A stretch of 64,000 nt of DNA from an uncultured Tateyamaria sp. (GCF_947503705.1 NZ_CANNES010000001.1:62001-126000), one strand, 5' to 3'; positions 7,647 to 17,165 are shown, counted from the stretch's first letter. Notes: generated by a model not told the origin, from the letters alone. A program made the numbers and translations.

Positions 7647-8810
7647 ATGGCCGACCGCGAAAATGCTTATAACGCTTACAATGCCTATAATGCGTACAAC
7701 GCCTACAATGCGTATAACGCGTATAATGCCTACAACGCCTATGGCGGAAACGTGTCCGCAGATGCATTCGCCCTGATCACCAACCGCGACGGCATCGTCA
7801 GCAGCAAGATAGAAAACATCACCCCGCCCCTTCCGGGCATGGCCAATGACCCCAACGGCCTCAAGCGACTGACGCCCAGCCAGCAATCGGCCATCTTCAT
7901 GTCCGTTCTGGCCCCCACGGTCGAAGTCACGGCCAGCTCCAAGGGCGACCTGCCCACTGCAACCGTCTGGCGGCGCGACAGCATGAATGAACCCGGAAAA
8001 ATGCGCTATCAGGAGATGGTTGAGATGAGCGCGCCGGGCATCGACCAACTGGTCGAGCAACTGAACTACGTGGCGGGCTATTCCCAGATTCGCGCAGACC
8101 GCTCTGCCGAAATCCTGGCGCAACTGGCCCTGCCGATCCCCTTCTACCAGAGCATCGGTTACATCGACCCCGCCCGCACACCACGCACGCTGGAATTGCT
8201 TGATCTGGCGGCAGGCTTTGCCTTTGCCACGATCCAGCGGGTGAAGTTCTCGCTCGGGATCAAGCGCCCGATCGAGTTTTCTCCGCAAGTGCAACCGATG
8301 ATCCCGACGCCCACACACGCCTCCCTGCCCAGCGGCCACGCGACCGAGGCGTTCCTGATGGCACGCCTGATCTGGAAGCTGATGCGCGCCAGCGAAGCGC
8401 CGCAATACAACGATCAGGCCTATTGGGGCGACATGCTGATGCGACAGGCCTCGCGGATTGCAGTGAACCGGACCGTGGCGGGCGTGCACTTCCCCGTGGA
8501 CAGTGCCGCAGGCGGGGCCCTGGGCCTGACGTTGGCCGAACATATCGAAGACGTCGCAACGGGCGGCGGTTGGACTTCGTGCGTCTTTGACGGGCCCGGC
8601 TTTGATGGCAAGCTCGATTTCAACTGGCACGCGCTTTATGATCCGGAACAAGACAAGATGTGCGGCACGTTCAAAACCGATGGCTATCAATGGGGATCGT
8701 CAGAACAGCACAAGGACCGGCGCGGCGACGACCCCTCTGCCCTCCTGAACTGGCTCTGGACAGAGGCCGTGGCCGAATGGCGCGATGTCACCCCGTCGCA
8801 GGCAGGGTGA
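7647..8810 (+). CDS. PAP2 / vanadium-haloperoxidase-like protein with N-terminal NAY repeats
   Basis: The 387-residue protein begins MADRE, followed by nine exact Asn-Ala-Tyr repeats (residues 6-32). Its C-terminal half holds the full PAP2/haloperoxidase anion site: Lys200 and Arg207 in KFSLGIKRP, Ser229-Gly230-His231 in PSGHAT, and Arg275 and His281 in NRTVAGVHFPVD. The Lys-Arg and Arg-His spacings of 7 and 6 match vanadium chloroperoxidase. The enzyme could therefore be an acid phosphatase or, with vanadate bound, a haloperoxidase; sequence alone does not tell. There is no ordinary signal peptide or membrane helix. A good ribosome-binding site (AAGGGA) precedes the ATG. The protease gene starts ten bases after its stop, so they are probably co-transcribed. 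Confidence 0.85.
   Translation: MADRENAYNAYNAYNAYNAYNAYNAYNAYNAYGGNVSADAFALITNRDGIVSSKIENITPPLPGMANDPNGLKRLTPSQQSAIFMSVLAPTVEVTASSKGDLPTATVWRRDSMNEPGKMRYQEMVEMSAPGIDQLVEQLNYVAGYSQIRADRSAEILAQLALPIPFYQSIGYIDPARTPRTLELLDLAAGFAFATIQRVKFSLGIKRPIEFSPQVQPMIPTPTHASLPSGHATEAFLMARLIWKLMRASEAPQYNDQAYWGDMLMRQASRIAVNRTVAGVHFPVDSAAGGALGLTLAEHIEDVATGGGWTSCVFDGPGFDGKLDFNWHALYDPEQDKMCGTFKTDGYQWGSSEQHKDRRGDDPSALLNWLWTEAVAEWRDVTPSQAG
7662..7742 (+). repeat. Nine tandem 9-bp units encoding (Asn-Ala-Tyr)9
   Basis: Nine consecutive nine-base units encode NAY without a single amino-acid change, but use different synonymous codons (AAT/AAC, GCT/GCC/GCG, TAT/TAC). The protein repeat is thus exact while the DNA repeat is degenerate. 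This points to selection on the peptide rather than a very recent slippage expansion. The array may form a tyrosine ladder for cross-linking, adhesion or secretion, which is inference. Confidence 0.95.
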
Positions 8811-8820
8811 GGCCGGACCC

Positions 8821-10881
8821 ATGTTAAACCCGATGGAATATCAAGAAGGCTGCAAGGACAATGTCATCAGCCAGACAGCCGACTTTCGGCTGACCCGTTA
8901 CCCGCACGCCGACCCGCAAAGCCAGACCGACAAATGGTGGTCTGTCCTGATCGAGATCGAAGGCAGCATTCAGGCATTCATCCACAAGGCAGAAGCGTTC
9001 CTGGCAGAATATGATGACCCCGACGCCGAGGAAGAAAGCTTTCTCGTGCCCGTGGCCTATGACCCGGCAGACCTGCATGTGGAAAAGGCACGCCAGCCCG
9101 TTGTGATCTTTGCGCGGCAAGGCTTTGTCCATGTGCTCAACCGGCACGAGGGCGACGGGGGGGCGGCGAACCGCTTTGGTGTGCTTTCGGTCCATCTGGG
9201 GGCCATTGTGCGGCGCGATGCGCTGGATTTTGACGCCGATTGGCCGGATACCACCCCGATCGTAGTGCCCGACGACGCCGTCGTCATGGCGGTGATTGAT
9301 GACGGGATCGGCATTGCCAACAACCTCTTTCGCACCGGTCCCACGCAGTCGCGGGTTGCCTATGCTGCGATACTGGGTGCCAATGTGGACGCCGAAGGTT
9401 CACAAACCAGCATCGGGCGCACGCTGAGCCAGAAACAGATCGACGGGCTGTTGGAGGCGTGTACAGGCAACCACCTGCTGAACGAGGATCTGTTTTATAC
9501 GCTCACCGGCCAGGTCGATTTCTACGACCAGGTGTTTTCAACCGTGGCCATGCGTCGTTCGCACGGCACGCACACGATGGGCGTCGCCGCCGGTTTCCCG
9601 ATGGAAGAGCAATGCAGCAACCGACCGATCATCTGTGCCGCTTTGCCCTCGGCCCTTGTCGAGGACACGACCGGTGTCGACCTGCTGCCCACGCTCTACC
9701 TGGCCTTTCACATGCTGGTCAAACAGGCCCGACGTTTTCGGACGCAGGCAGGAGATCTAGCGCCCGCCATGTTCAACCTGTCTTACGGCAATGGTGGTGG
9801 CCCCCACGACGGCACAGGGTTGTTCGCGACCCTGTTTGACCACTATTTCGGCGCCGAAGCACAAGGCGCGCAAGAACCGCAACAGGCCTGGCTGACGGTG
9901 CCTGCGGGCAACCTGAACCTGTCGCGCCTGCATGGTCAGATCGAGGCGGGGGCCACCGAAACGGCCCTGTCACTGGCCGTCCAGCCCGACGACCGCACCG
10001 CAACCCAGGTTCAGATCTGGATGCCCTATGCGGCCACCGAAGCCGAAGCGGAAACGGCCGAAATCGCCATTGCCACACCTTTCGGCCCTGCCGGATCAAT
10101 CGCCACCGACGGACGCCCCTGCCACTCGTTGCGCGACGGCGCAGGACGCGAAATCGGTCGGCTCAGTTATGAATTTGCGCCAGCTCCGATCAATCGCGGC
10201 TTTGCACTTTTGTCGCTGAACAGGACCTCCAGCCTCGATCCCAAAGAGGCGCTGGCCCCTTGTGGCACCTGGACCCTGACCATCCGGCGGGAGGCGAATG
10301 CACCGGATCAGGTCCACGCCTGGGTCCGCCGCGACGAAACGCTGCCCGGATTCAAACCCGGCGGCAGGCAGGCCTATTTCAACAATGACGACTACAAGCG
10401 TTTTGGCAAATTCGGGGCCCCCTTGCCGGTTGATCCGCCGGACACGACAAGCCCGATCCGCCGGTCCATGACGCTCAGCGGCTATGGCTGCGGCGCGGCG
10501 CCCATCGTGGTTGCGGCCTATACGGCCAAACAGGCCGAGATGTCGGACTATTCTGCCGCAGGCCCGTTAAACCGGCCCGCCTCGGCCTGTGCGGCAGATC
10601 GCGACGGGCCCGACATGACGGCGCTCGGTGATGACAGCCTGGTGTTGCGCGGGGTCCTGAATGCGGGCTCGCGCAGCGGCACCATGGTACGTCAGGGTGG
10701 CACCAGCACCGCGGCCCCGCAAATGGCGCGCGCCGCCACAGGGGCCATCGGCCTGCACGGCTTGCAAGCACGCGAATGGGCCGCTGACCCCACCGCCTAT
10801 CCCGGGCCAATTCAGCGGGTCGATCTGACGGACGGAAGCAACGTGGATCGTGTCGGATCCGGCGCGTACCGGGTCACCTAA
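8821..10881 (+). CDS. Subtilisin-like serine protease (peptidase S8)
   Basis: The 686-residue protein has a complete S8 triad: Asp160 in AVIDDGIG, His248 in RSHGTHTMGVAAG and Ser629 in GGTSTAAPQMARA, with Asn364 in TVPAGN as oxyanion-hole residue. About 150 residues precede the catalytic domain and do not look like a signal peptide. The His-to-Ser interval of roughly 380 residues is much longer than in subtilisin and includes an inserted domain around 370-520, rich in Ala, Glu and Thr, which may form a beta-sandwich. GGTGAGG before ATG 8821 supports this start. It lies ten bases behind the NAY-repeat protein, which suggests that the protease processes or works with it. Confidence 0.88.
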   Translation: MLNPMEYQEGCKDNVISQTADFRLTRYPHADPQSQTDKWWSVLIEIEGSIQAFIHKAEAFLAEYDDPDAEEESFLVPVAYDPADLHVEKARQPVVIFARQGFVHVLNRHEGDGGAANRFGVLSVHLGAIVRRDALDFDADWPDTTPIVVPDDAVVMAVIDDGIGIANNLFRTGPTQSRVAYAAILGANVDAEGSQTSIGRTLSQKQIDGLLEACTGNHLLNEDLFYTLTGQVDFYDQVFSTVAMRRSHGTHTMGVAAGFPMEEQCSNRPIICAALPSALVEDTTGVDLLPTLYLAFHMLVKQARRFRTQAGDLAPAMFNLSYGNGGGPHDGTGLFATLFDHYFGAEAQGAQEPQQAWLTVPAGNLNLSRLHGQIEAGATETALSLAVQPDDRTATQVQIWMPYAATEAEAETAEIAIATPFGPAGSIATDGRPCHSLRDGAGREIGRLSYEFAPAPINRGFALLSLNRTSSLDPKEALAPCGTWTLTIRREANAPDQVHAWVRRDETLPGFKPGGRQAYFNNDDYKRFGKFGAPLPVDPPDTTSPIRRSMTLSGYGCGAAPIVVAAYTAKQAEMSDYSAAGPLNRPASACAADRDGPDMTALGDDSLVLRGVLNAGSRSGTMVRQGGTSTAAPQMARAATGAIGLHGLQAREWAADPTAYPGPIQRVDLTDGSNVDRVGSGAYRVT

Positions 10882-10914
10882 AGAGGCGGAAACTAAAACC
10901 CATGGCGAGACCCA

Positions 10915-11595
10915 TTAGCCCCGCAAGGCAAAGCGCTCGATCTGGTGGAACATGCCTTGCGCATCATCGCCGAACAGGGTCAGCCCGTTGATGGGATAAG
11001 GGGACAGGCGCAAGGCAGCAAGCGGGGCGGCCAGCGCCGCCTCGGCCCTTTCAAGCGTAGTGGCGTCAAGTCGCCCTGTCAGCGTCATGTGAAAGCGGAA
11101 CTGATCCATCACATAAGGATAGCCCCAAGCCTGTAGATTGGCCTCCTGGGCGGGGCTCAACCGTGCGCTGCGCCGTTTGGCCAACTCGGCCTCTGTCGGG
11201 GGGGCGCGAAAGGGATCGAGCTCTTGCACCACCGATCCTGCCAGGCGGGCCAAGGGCTCTGTGTCGCCGACAGGCACCAGCGCCAGAAACCGGCCCAACC
11301 GAGAAACCTTGAGCCCCTCAAGCGCGACCGCAGGCGCCGCATCGCACAGCCGTTCCAGAGCGGCGCTCAGCGCCTCCGCCGTGCGGTCTTTGGCCAGCCG
11401 AAAGGGCGGCTTGATCGTTGCGTGAAATCCATATTTGCGGGGCGTGGCCGTGATCTCGGCCAGATCAACACCGTCCACAGGCAGATGTGCCCGACCTACA
11501 CCGGCGGCACTGTCCCAGCCCAGCCAATCCGCGCCAAAACCGGCCAAAGGCGTGCCTGCGGCGGGCGTGTAGTAAACCGCGTAGCGCGTGAACAT
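10915..11595 (-). CDS. DUF1045 / 2H-phosphoesterase-like protein
   Basis: The 226-residue protein has two His-x-Thr motifs, YGFHATIKPPF and FRFHMTLTG, the paired active-site signature of 2H phosphoesterases. The overall pattern fits DUF1045, often annotated as a putative phosphonate-metabolism protein because it can lie near phn genes; no phn gene is present here. The ATG has a strong AAGGGGG ribosome-binding site, so a longer reading beginning upstream was rejected. It is convergent with the S8 protease gene. Substrate unknown, perhaps a cyclic phosphate or 2'-5' linkage. Confidence 0.75.
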   Translation of the reverse strand: MFTRYAVYYTPAAGTPLAGFGADWLGWDSAAGVGRAHLPVDGVDLAEITATPRKYGFHATIKPPFRLAKDRTAEALSAALERLCDAAPAVALEGLKVSRLGRFLALVPVGDTEPLARLAGSVVQELDPFRAPPTEAELAKRRSARLSPAQEANLQAWGYPYVMDQFRFHMTLTGRLDATTLERAEAALAAPLAALRLSPYPINGLTLFGDDAQGMFHQIERFALRG

Positions 11596-11641
11596 CAAAG
11601 CGCCCCCTTGTCGTTGCTTTGCACCAGGCACATCGGAAAAC

Positions 11642-11718
11642 TGGCGATCCCTGAAGGACTCGAACCCTCAACCTGCTGATTAGAAGTCAGCTGCTCTATC
11701 CAGTTGAGCTAAGGGACC
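11642..11718 (-). tRNA. tRNA-Arg (anticodon TCT)
   Basis: Read on the minus strand the gene folds into a full cloverleaf. The acceptor is GGTCCCT with AGGGATC, the D stem is GCTC/GAGC, the anticodon stem is GCTGA/TCAGC with loop CTTCTAA (anticodon TCT), and the T arm is GAGGG-TTCGAGT-CCTTC. The discriminator base is G and CCA is encoded. It stands alone between two protein genes, with no sign of an integrated element at its 3' end. Confidence 0.95.
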
Positions 11719-11760
11719 GCTGAACCGTTCATGCCGCAGGCCGCGCGCAGGGGCAAGGGT

Positions 11761-12216
11761 TCACAAGGTGCGGGTCATGAAAACGCTGAGCGGGTCGACC
11801 ACATAGGTCCCAAAGGGCGGGCACAGATCAAAACCGTTGCGCGCGTACAAGGCGCGGGCCGGAGCAAACATCTCTGCGCTGCCGGTCTCTAGGCTGAGAC
11901 GGGAAAGACCTTGCGCCCGGGCGGTGTCCATCAAAGCCATCAGAACCGCCTGTGCCACGCCACGCCCCCGCGCCTCGGCGGCGGTGTGCATTGATTTCAA
12001 CTCACCATGGTCCGGGGCGATGACCGTCATAGCACCGATGCCCAGAACAGGGCCACCATCACGGGCCGCCACCAAAACAGCGCCCTTTTCAAGCAGCGTG
12101 TCAGGGTCCATCACATGGCAGCTTTCCGCGGGCGAACCCGCGCGCATCAACGCAAAGTGACGTTCGAGCAAAGCGCGGACATCCGGGGTCGCGGGGGTAT
12201 CGGGCGCGACAATCAC
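11761..12216 (-). CDS. GNAT-family N-acetyltransferase
   Basis: The 151-residue protein has the GNAT acetyl-CoA-binding motif A, ELKSMHTAAEARGRGVAQAVLMALMDTAR (Arg-x-x-Gly-x-Gly/Ala), and the motif B strand-helix ETGSAEMFAPARALYARNGFDLC. These are cytoplasmic acetyl-CoA-dependent acyltransferases with varied small-molecule or protein substrates. Its ATG overlaps the stop of the cupin gene by four bases (ATGA), so it is translationally coupled to the cupin and, through it, to the complex I subunit gene upstream. Confidence 0.85.
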   Translation of the reverse strand: MIVAPDTPATPDVRALLERHFALMRAGSPAESCHVMDPDTLLEKGAVLVAARDGGPVLGIGAMTVIAPDHGELKSMHTAAEARGRGVAQAVLMALMDTARAQGLSRLSLETGSAEMFAPARALYARNGFDLCPPFGTYVVDPLSVFMTRTL

Positions 12217-12659
12217 AAGGGCGGCCCAACAAAGGTCAGATCAGTCTGGGCCGCGATCTCGGCAATGCGGGGCATGTCATCAGGTGCCTTCAACCCTTCG
12301 GCGGCAACGCGGCGAAACAGGTCCGCCCCGCTGCCCGGTGTTAGGGTGATCAACACGACAGAGCCCTCGGGCGCCAGCCCTTTGAACGCATGCACAACAC
12401 CGGGCGGGATGAAAACGGTATCGCCTGGGCCAGCCTCCAGCGTTTCGCCATCCGCCTCAAACAGGACACGGCCCCGCAGGATCACAAACAGCTCGGTTGC
12501 GGCGTTGTGAATATGGCGCGGCGGGCCAGCGCCATGAGGCACGTCTTCTTCAAACACCGCAGGCAAAGTTGCATCGCCGTCAACGTGAAATCGGCGGGTC
12601 AGCCCGAAGGCGTCATTCGCCGCTCCGCCACCGGCAGGCGTATGAACGGCCCCGCTCAA
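12213..12659 (-). CDS. Cupin-domain protein
   Basis: The 148-residue single-domain cupin has motif 1 [20 protein letters not shown] (His-x-His and a downstream Glu as metal ligands) and motif 2 [17 protein letters not shown] (His as fourth ligand). Such proteins bind a metal in a beta-barrel and may be isomerases, dioxygenases or sugar-binding proteins; the substrate is not evident. It overlaps by four bases both with the upstream complex I subunit gene and the downstream acetyltransferase gene, forming a tight three-gene unit. Confidence 0.85.
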   Translation of the reverse strand: MSGAVHTPAGGGAANDAFGLTRRFHVDGDATLPAVFEEDVPHGAGPPRHIHNAATELFVILRGRVLFEADGETLEAGPGDTVFIPPGVVHAFKGLAPEGSVVLITLTPGSGADLFRRVAAEGLKAPDDMPRIAEIAAQTDLTFVGPPL

Positions 12660-12967
12660 TGGGTCCAGGCGCCGCGCCGACCGGTGGCAAAGTTCTCGCC
12701 ATAGCCACCGGGGCGGATATTTGCCTTGCGCTTGTTGGGCTCTTGCACAACGGCGTCAATGCCATGCTCTTTGGCGTAATCCTCGGCAGCGGCACGGCTG
12801 TCGAATTTCAGGCGCACCTGGCTTTGCGTGTCCGAGGACGAGGTCCAACCCATCAGCGGATCAACCGACCGGGCCGAGGCCGGCGCAAATTCCAACACCC
12901 AATGCTTGGTCTTGGCAGCACCAGAGGACATCGCGGTTTTGGCAGGTTGGTAGATGCGGGCACGCAT
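12656..12967 (-). CDS. ETC complex I subunit, NDUFS4 (18-kDa/AQDQ) homologue
   Basis: The 103-residue protein starts [20 protein letters not shown] and contains HWVLEFAP, the [20 protein letters not shown] motif and [18 protein letters not shown], which together define the alphaproteobacterial relatives of mitochondrial NDUFS4. That subunit stabilises the NADH-binding arm of complex I at the membrane. AGGAG precedes this ATG, so the longer upstream reading is not used. Unusually it lies outside the nuo operon, as first gene of a unit with a cupin and an acetyltransferase. Confidence 0.88.
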   Translation of the reverse strand: MRARIYQPAKTAMSSGAAKTKHWVLEFAPASARSVDPLMGWTSSSDTQSQVRLKFDSRAAAEDYAKEHGIDAVVQEPNKRKANIRPGGYGENFATGRRGAWTH

Positions 12968-13067
12968 GGCAAAACTCCTGAAACGGTTGGCAAAGTATAT
13001 CCGCAATTCCGGGCCTGCTCGCAAGATGCGAATTGTCTCAGCACCGATCCTGGCCATATAAACTGCG

Positions 13068-14216
13068 ATGGATGATCACACACCGCACATCGAATGGATG
13101 CTGACCCAAGGGCGGTTTCAGACCATGCAAGGTTTGGTTGACGGGCTGGGTGCACGGCTCAGGGCAGGCGGCATTCCGGTGATGCGGATGCGGCTGGGGA
13201 TAAGGACAACGCACCCGCTGACCGCCGCTTTCAGTGTCATGTGGGAGGCAGATGGCAACCGGATCGCGCCTAATCTTGCCCAACACGGCCTTGAGACCCG
13301 CTCGGCCTATATCGGCAGTCCCATGGCACATATCTCGGAAACCAGAACGCCTTTTCGCAGAAAGCTGACCGGTCCGTTAAACGAAACAGACCACCTGTTT
13401 CTGCACGAAATGCAGGACCGGGGTGCAACGGATTACTATGGCCTGCCGCTCGAATTTTCCATGGGCACCGGGGGCATCCTGACCTTGGTCAGTGACGGGC
13501 CGGATGGGTTCAGTGCCGATCAGATCACCACCATCGACCAGATTGCCAGCGTTCTGGCACCGGTGGTCGAACCCTATGAGCGGCACCACCTCGCCACATC
13601 CATTGCCACCAGCTATCTGGGCGCGCGCACGGGGCAGCGGGTGCTGGACGGGCAGATCACGCGCGGCGATATCGAAACGATCGAGGCCGCCATTCTGATC
13701 AGCGACATTCGCGGCTGGACCAGGATCAATGCAACCCGGCCTCCTTCCGAAGCGCTCGAACTTGCAAACCGGTATTTTGAAGTAATCTCGGACGCTGTGG
13801 ACCGCAACGAGGGCGAGATCCTGAAGTTCCTGGGCGATGGGGTGCTGGCGCTCTTTCCGTCAGATGGCACCGCCGCCGGGCGCGACCGCGCCTGCCGGAA
13901 CGCGATGACGGCAGCCCAAGCAGCCCACGACATCGCTGCACAGTCGGGTTTGGACGCAGCCTTTGGCATCGGCATCCATTTCGGCGAGGTTCTCTATGGC
14001 AATATCGGCGCGCGTGCCCGCATCGATTTTACCGTGCTGGGCCAGGCGGTGAACATCGCCGCCCGGATCGAGGCGCTGACCGCAACGCTGGGCCATGCGG
14101 TCCTGGTGTCTGACACCGTCGCAGGCACGATGGTCGGTCAAATGACCCATGTGGGCACGGAACCGCTCAAGGGATTGGAGGCTCCGATGCCGGTCTACTC
14201 TCCTGCCAAATCCTGA
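13068..14216 (+). CDS. Class III adenylate/guanylate cyclase, soluble
   Basis: The 382-residue protein has an N-terminal 190-residue region resembling a GAF-like sensor domain and a C-terminal class III cyclase domain. The catalytic domain shows the first metal-binding Asp in [11 protein letters not shown], the second in [13 protein letters not shown], and the transition-state Asn/Arg pair in [11 protein letters not shown]. It should convert ATP (or GTP) to the cyclic nucleotide. There is no membrane segment, so it is probably cytoplasmic and responds through the N-terminal domain. It is divergent from the NDUFS4 operon. Confidence 0.88.
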   Translation: MDDHTPHIEWMLTQGRFQTMQGLVDGLGARLRAGGIPVMRMRLGIRTTHPLTAAFSVMWEADGNRIAPNLAQHGLETRSAYIGSPMAHISETRTPFRRKLTGPLNETDHLFLHEMQDRGATDYYGLPLEFSMGTGGILTLVSDGPDGFSADQITTIDQIASVLAPVVEPYERHHLATSIATSYLGARTGQRVLDGQITRGDIETIEAAILISDIRGWTRINATRPPSEALELANRYFEVISDAVDRNEGEILKFLGDGVLALFPSDGTAAGRDRACRNAMTAAQAAHDIAAQSGLDAAFGIGIHFGEVLYGNIGARARIDFTVLGQAVNIAARIEALTATLGHAVLVSDTVAGTMVGQMTHVGTEPLKGLEAPMPVYSPAKS

Positions 14217-14303
14217 CAACAGTGCGGCCCTAGAATGCCGCACCCCCTTGCACATGCCCCCACAAACGCCAGATTACAGCCCTGACCACAGGAGCCCGCC
14301 CAG

Positions 14304-16493
14304 ATGTCCGACACTGCCCAAGCGATCCTTGCCAATCCTGCCGAAGACGTGCGCACCCGCCTCAAGCTTGAGGGCGGCATTCCCTTCCGCATGGACAGCG
14401 AGTTTTCGCCCGCAGGCGATCAGCCGACGGCGATCAAGGAACTCAGCGCGGGTGTGGTGTCGGGCGAGCGGGATCAGGTGTTGTTGGGGGCCACGGGGAC
14501 GGGCAAAACATACACCATGGCCAAGGTGATCGAGGAAACGCAGCGCCCCGCCATCATCCTTGCCCCGAACAAGACGCTTGCCGCCCAACTCTACGGCGAA
14601 TTCAAAGGGTTCTTTCCCGACAACGCCGTCGAATATTTCGTCAGCTATTACGACTACTACCAGCCCGAAGCCTATGTGGCGCGCTCTGACACCTATATCG
14701 AGAAAGAAAGCCAGATCAACGAACAGATCGACCGGATGCGCCACTCCGCCACGCGGGCGCTGTTGGAACGCGATGACGTGATCATCGTGGCATCCGTGTC
14801 GTGCATCTACGGCATCGGCTCGGTCGAGACCTACGGGGCCATGACGCAAGACATCAAAGTCGGCAAAAGCTATGACCAGCGCCAGGTGATCGCCGACCTT
14901 GTAGCCCAACAATACAAGCGCAACGACGCCGCGTTTTTCCGGGGATGTTTCCGGGTGCGCGGCGACTCGCTCGAAATCTTTCCCGCACACCTGGACGACC
15001 GCGCCTGGCGGCTGTCCTTCTTTGGTGAGGAACTGGAAAGCATCACGGAATTTGATCCGCTGACGGGCGAGAAAACCGACACGATGGAACATATCCGGGT
15101 CTACGCCAACTCGCATTACGTGACCCCCAAACCCACGATGAGCCAGGCCATCCTGGGCATCAAGAAAGAGCTGCGCACGCGCCTCGACCAACTCGTGGGT
15201 GACGGCAAATTGCTCGAGGCGCAGCGGCTGGAACAGCGCACAAACTTTGATCTGGAAATGCTGGAGGCGACCGGCGTCTGCAACGGGATCGAGAACTATT
15301 CACGCTATCTCACGGGTCGCGCCCCGGGCGAGCCGCCCCCCACCCTGTTCGAATTCATCCCTGACCACGCCATTGTTTTTGCAGATGAAAGCCACGTCTC
15401 CGTCCCGCAGATCGGCGGCATGTATAAAGGCGACTACCGGCGCAAATTTACGCTGGCCGAACACGGCTTCCGCCTGCCCTCCTGCATGGACAACCGACCG
15501 TTGAAGTTCGAAGAATGGGACGCGATGCGACCCCAATCGGTCTTTGTCAGCGCCACACCGGCCGCCTGGGAGATGGAACAGTCGGGCGGTGTTTTCACCG
15601 AACAGGTGATCCGCCCCACCGGGCTTTTGGACCCGCCCGTGGAAATCCGCCCGGTCGAGATGCAGGTGGATGATCTGCTCGACGAGGTCCGCAAAGTCGC
15701 CGCCGACGGCATGCGCACGCTCTGCACCACGCTGACCAAGCGGATGGCCGAAGACCTCACCGAATACATGCACGAACAGGGCATCCGCGTCCGCTACATG
15801 CACTCCGACATCGACACGATCGAACGGATCGAGATTCTGCGCGACCTGCGCCTGGGTGCCTTCGACGTGCTGATCGGGATCAACCTGCTGCGCGAGGGGC
15901 TCGACATCCCCGAATGCGGCTTGGTAGCCATCCTCGACGCGGACAAGGAAGGGTTCTTGCGCTCAGAGACCTCGCTCATCCAAACCATCGGCCGCGCCGC
16001 GCGCAACGCCGACGGCCGGGTGATCATGTATGCCGACCGCATCACCGGCTCGATGGAACGCGCGCTTGCCGAAACCAACCGCCGCCGGGCCAAGCAAGAG
16101 GCGTATAATCTGGAACACGGCATCACGCCCGCCACAGTGAAAAAGAACGTCGAGGATATCCTCGCAGGCCTCTACAAAGGCGACACGGACCAGAGCCGCG
16201 TGACGGCCAAGATCGACAACCCGCTGGCAGGCGGCAACCTGCAAACGGTGCTGGATGGGCTGCGGACAGACATGCGCAAAGCCGCCGAGAACCTGGAATT
16301 CGAAGAGGCGGCACGGCTTCGGGACGAGGTCAAAAGGCTGGAATCGGTGGACCTTGCCGTGGCCGACGACCCAATGGCGCGGCAATACGCTGTAGAGAAG
16401 GCGGTTGGGGACGCGCAGAAGGCGTATGGGCGGTCAACCGGCGGACGCGGAGGAATGCGGGGCGGCAAGTCGCGGTATGGGGGGAAGCGGTGA
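14304..16493 (+). CDS. uvrB: Excinuclease ABC subunit UvrB
   Basis: The 729-residue protein is full length. The Walker A motif GATGTGKT is at residues 62-69, the DNA-clamping beta-hairpin [12 protein letters not shown] follows near 113-124, and helicase motifs include [18 protein letters not shown] and [11 protein letters not shown]-terminal UVR motif ([18 protein letters not shown]) serves UvrA/UvrC contact. UvrB verifies DNA damage handed over by UvrA and positions UvrC for incision in nucleotide excision repair. A Gly/Arg-rich tail ends the protein. The next gene begins at the very next base. Confidence 0.98.
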   Translation: MSDTAQAILANPAEDVRTRLKLEGGIPFRMDSEFSPAGDQPTAIKELSAGVVSGERDQVLLGATGTGKTYTMAKVIEETQRPAIILAPNKTLAAQLYGEFKGFFPDNAVEYFVSYYDYYQPEAYVARSDTYIEKESQINEQIDRMRHSATRALLERDDVIIVASVSCIYGIGSVETYGAMTQDIKVGKSYDQRQVIADLVAQQYKRNDAAFFRGCFRVRGDSLEIFPAHLDDRAWRLSFFGEELESITEFDPLTGEKTDTMEHIRVYANSHYVTPKPTMSQAILGIKKELRTRLDQLVGDGKLLEAQRLEQRTNFDLEMLEATGVCNGIENYSRYLTGRAPGEPPPTLFEFIPDHAIVFADESHVSVPQIGGMYKGDYRRKFTLAEHGFRLPSCMDNRPLKFEEWDAMRPQSVFVSATPAAWEMEQSGGVFTEQVIRPTGLLDPPVEIRPVEMQVDDLLDEVRKVAADGMRTLCTTLTKRMAEDLTEYMHEQGIRVRYMHSDIDTIERIEILRDLRLGAFDVLIGINLLREGLDIPECGLVAILDADKEGFLRSETSLIQTIGRAARNADGRVIMYADRITGSMERALAETNRRRAKQEAYNLEHGITPATVKKNVEDILAGLYKGDTDQSRVTAKIDNPLAGGNLQTVLDGLRTDMRKAAENLEFEEAARLRDEVKRLESVDLAVADDPMARQYAVEKAVGDAQKAYGRSTGGRGGMRGGKSRYGGKR

Positions 16494-17165
16494 ATGGACT
16501 TCGAGAGTCTTGTTGAACCTATTACAGACTACCTGAGTTTCTCGATAAGCTTCTGGTCAGGCGATATGACAGTACTAGAGAAGTTCGCAGGTTCCGAAAA
16601 TGTCGAACCAGACGCTCTATTGTTTATGCTAGTTGGCATCGGCCTTATGCTTGTAATCCGCTATTCGCGTTTAAATATAATTCCGACAGACACCACACAG
16701 GTTTCTAATGTTGGCCCAAAACTAGACAGCAGTACGCTATTATTATTTCTTTCGACCAGTTTGCTAACACCACTAATACTTGAGCTTTCCTTTTGGTTAA
16801 GCAACACACGAAATGGGAATTTCGTTAAAGCTGGGGCAACATTCAACGCTTCGTTTCTGTCTTTCGCCTTGATCGCACCAATTTCTGGAGTTCAAACGCG
16901 GATAAATTACGTCCTCATAGAAGTTCAAAAGGTTGGAGGAAGAGTTGCCAAGTCCGCACTTTGGCTCAACGTAGCAATTGGTCTGGCGACTTTATACCCA
17001 ATGACCTTCGCATTGAGGGTTTTCCCGGAAGTTTTAAACACGACCTGGAGCGAGATCGCGCGCCCTATTCTTGCTTCGGGTATCATCTTCATAGTGTTTG
17101 TAGCAATAATTGGCTTCTATCTCTACCACTGGAACAAATATATTTTCTCTGAAGCTGATAAGTAA
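16494..17165 (+). CDS. AT-rich integral membrane protein of unknown function
   Basis: The 223-residue protein has about five hydrophobic segments: ALLFMLVGIGLMLVI, LLLFLSTSLLTPLILELSFWL, FNASFLSFALIAPISG, LNVAIGLATLYPMTFALRV and ILASGIIFIVFVAIIGFYLY. I do not recognise the family. Its start codon directly abuts the uvrB stop codon, yet base and codon use (many TTA, ATA, AGA and TCT codons) are strikingly unlike the GC-rich neighbours. That suggests recent acquisition, with the gene inserted so that it is read from the uvrB transcript. A toxin, immunity or stress-related role is possible, but nothing in the sequence shows one. Confidence 0.75.
   Translation: MDFESLVEPITDYLSFSISFWSGDMTVLEKFAGSENVEPDALLFMLVGIGLMLVIRYSRLNIIPTDTTQVSNVGPKLDSSTLLLFLSTSLLTPLILELSFWLSNTRNGNFVKAGATFNASFLSFALIAPISGVQTRINYVLIEVQKVGGRVAKSALWLNVAIGLATLYPMTFALRVFPEVLNTTWSEIARPILASGIIFIVFVAIIGFYLYHWNKYIFSEADK

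Noticed and set aside
7662-7742. CRISPR-like short repeat array
   Set aside because: The units are nine bases with no spacers and are in frame inside a gene.
7563-8690. A minus-strand frame across the NAY-repeat gene giving Ile/Val-rich repeats
   Set aside because: The repeats mirror the NAY codons on the other strand; the plus frame has the complete PAP2 site and a good ribosome-binding site.
11642-11718. tRNA-Arg as the attachment site of an integrated island
   Set aside because: Ordinary genes flank it on both sides; there is no integrase or duplicated tRNA 3' end nearby.
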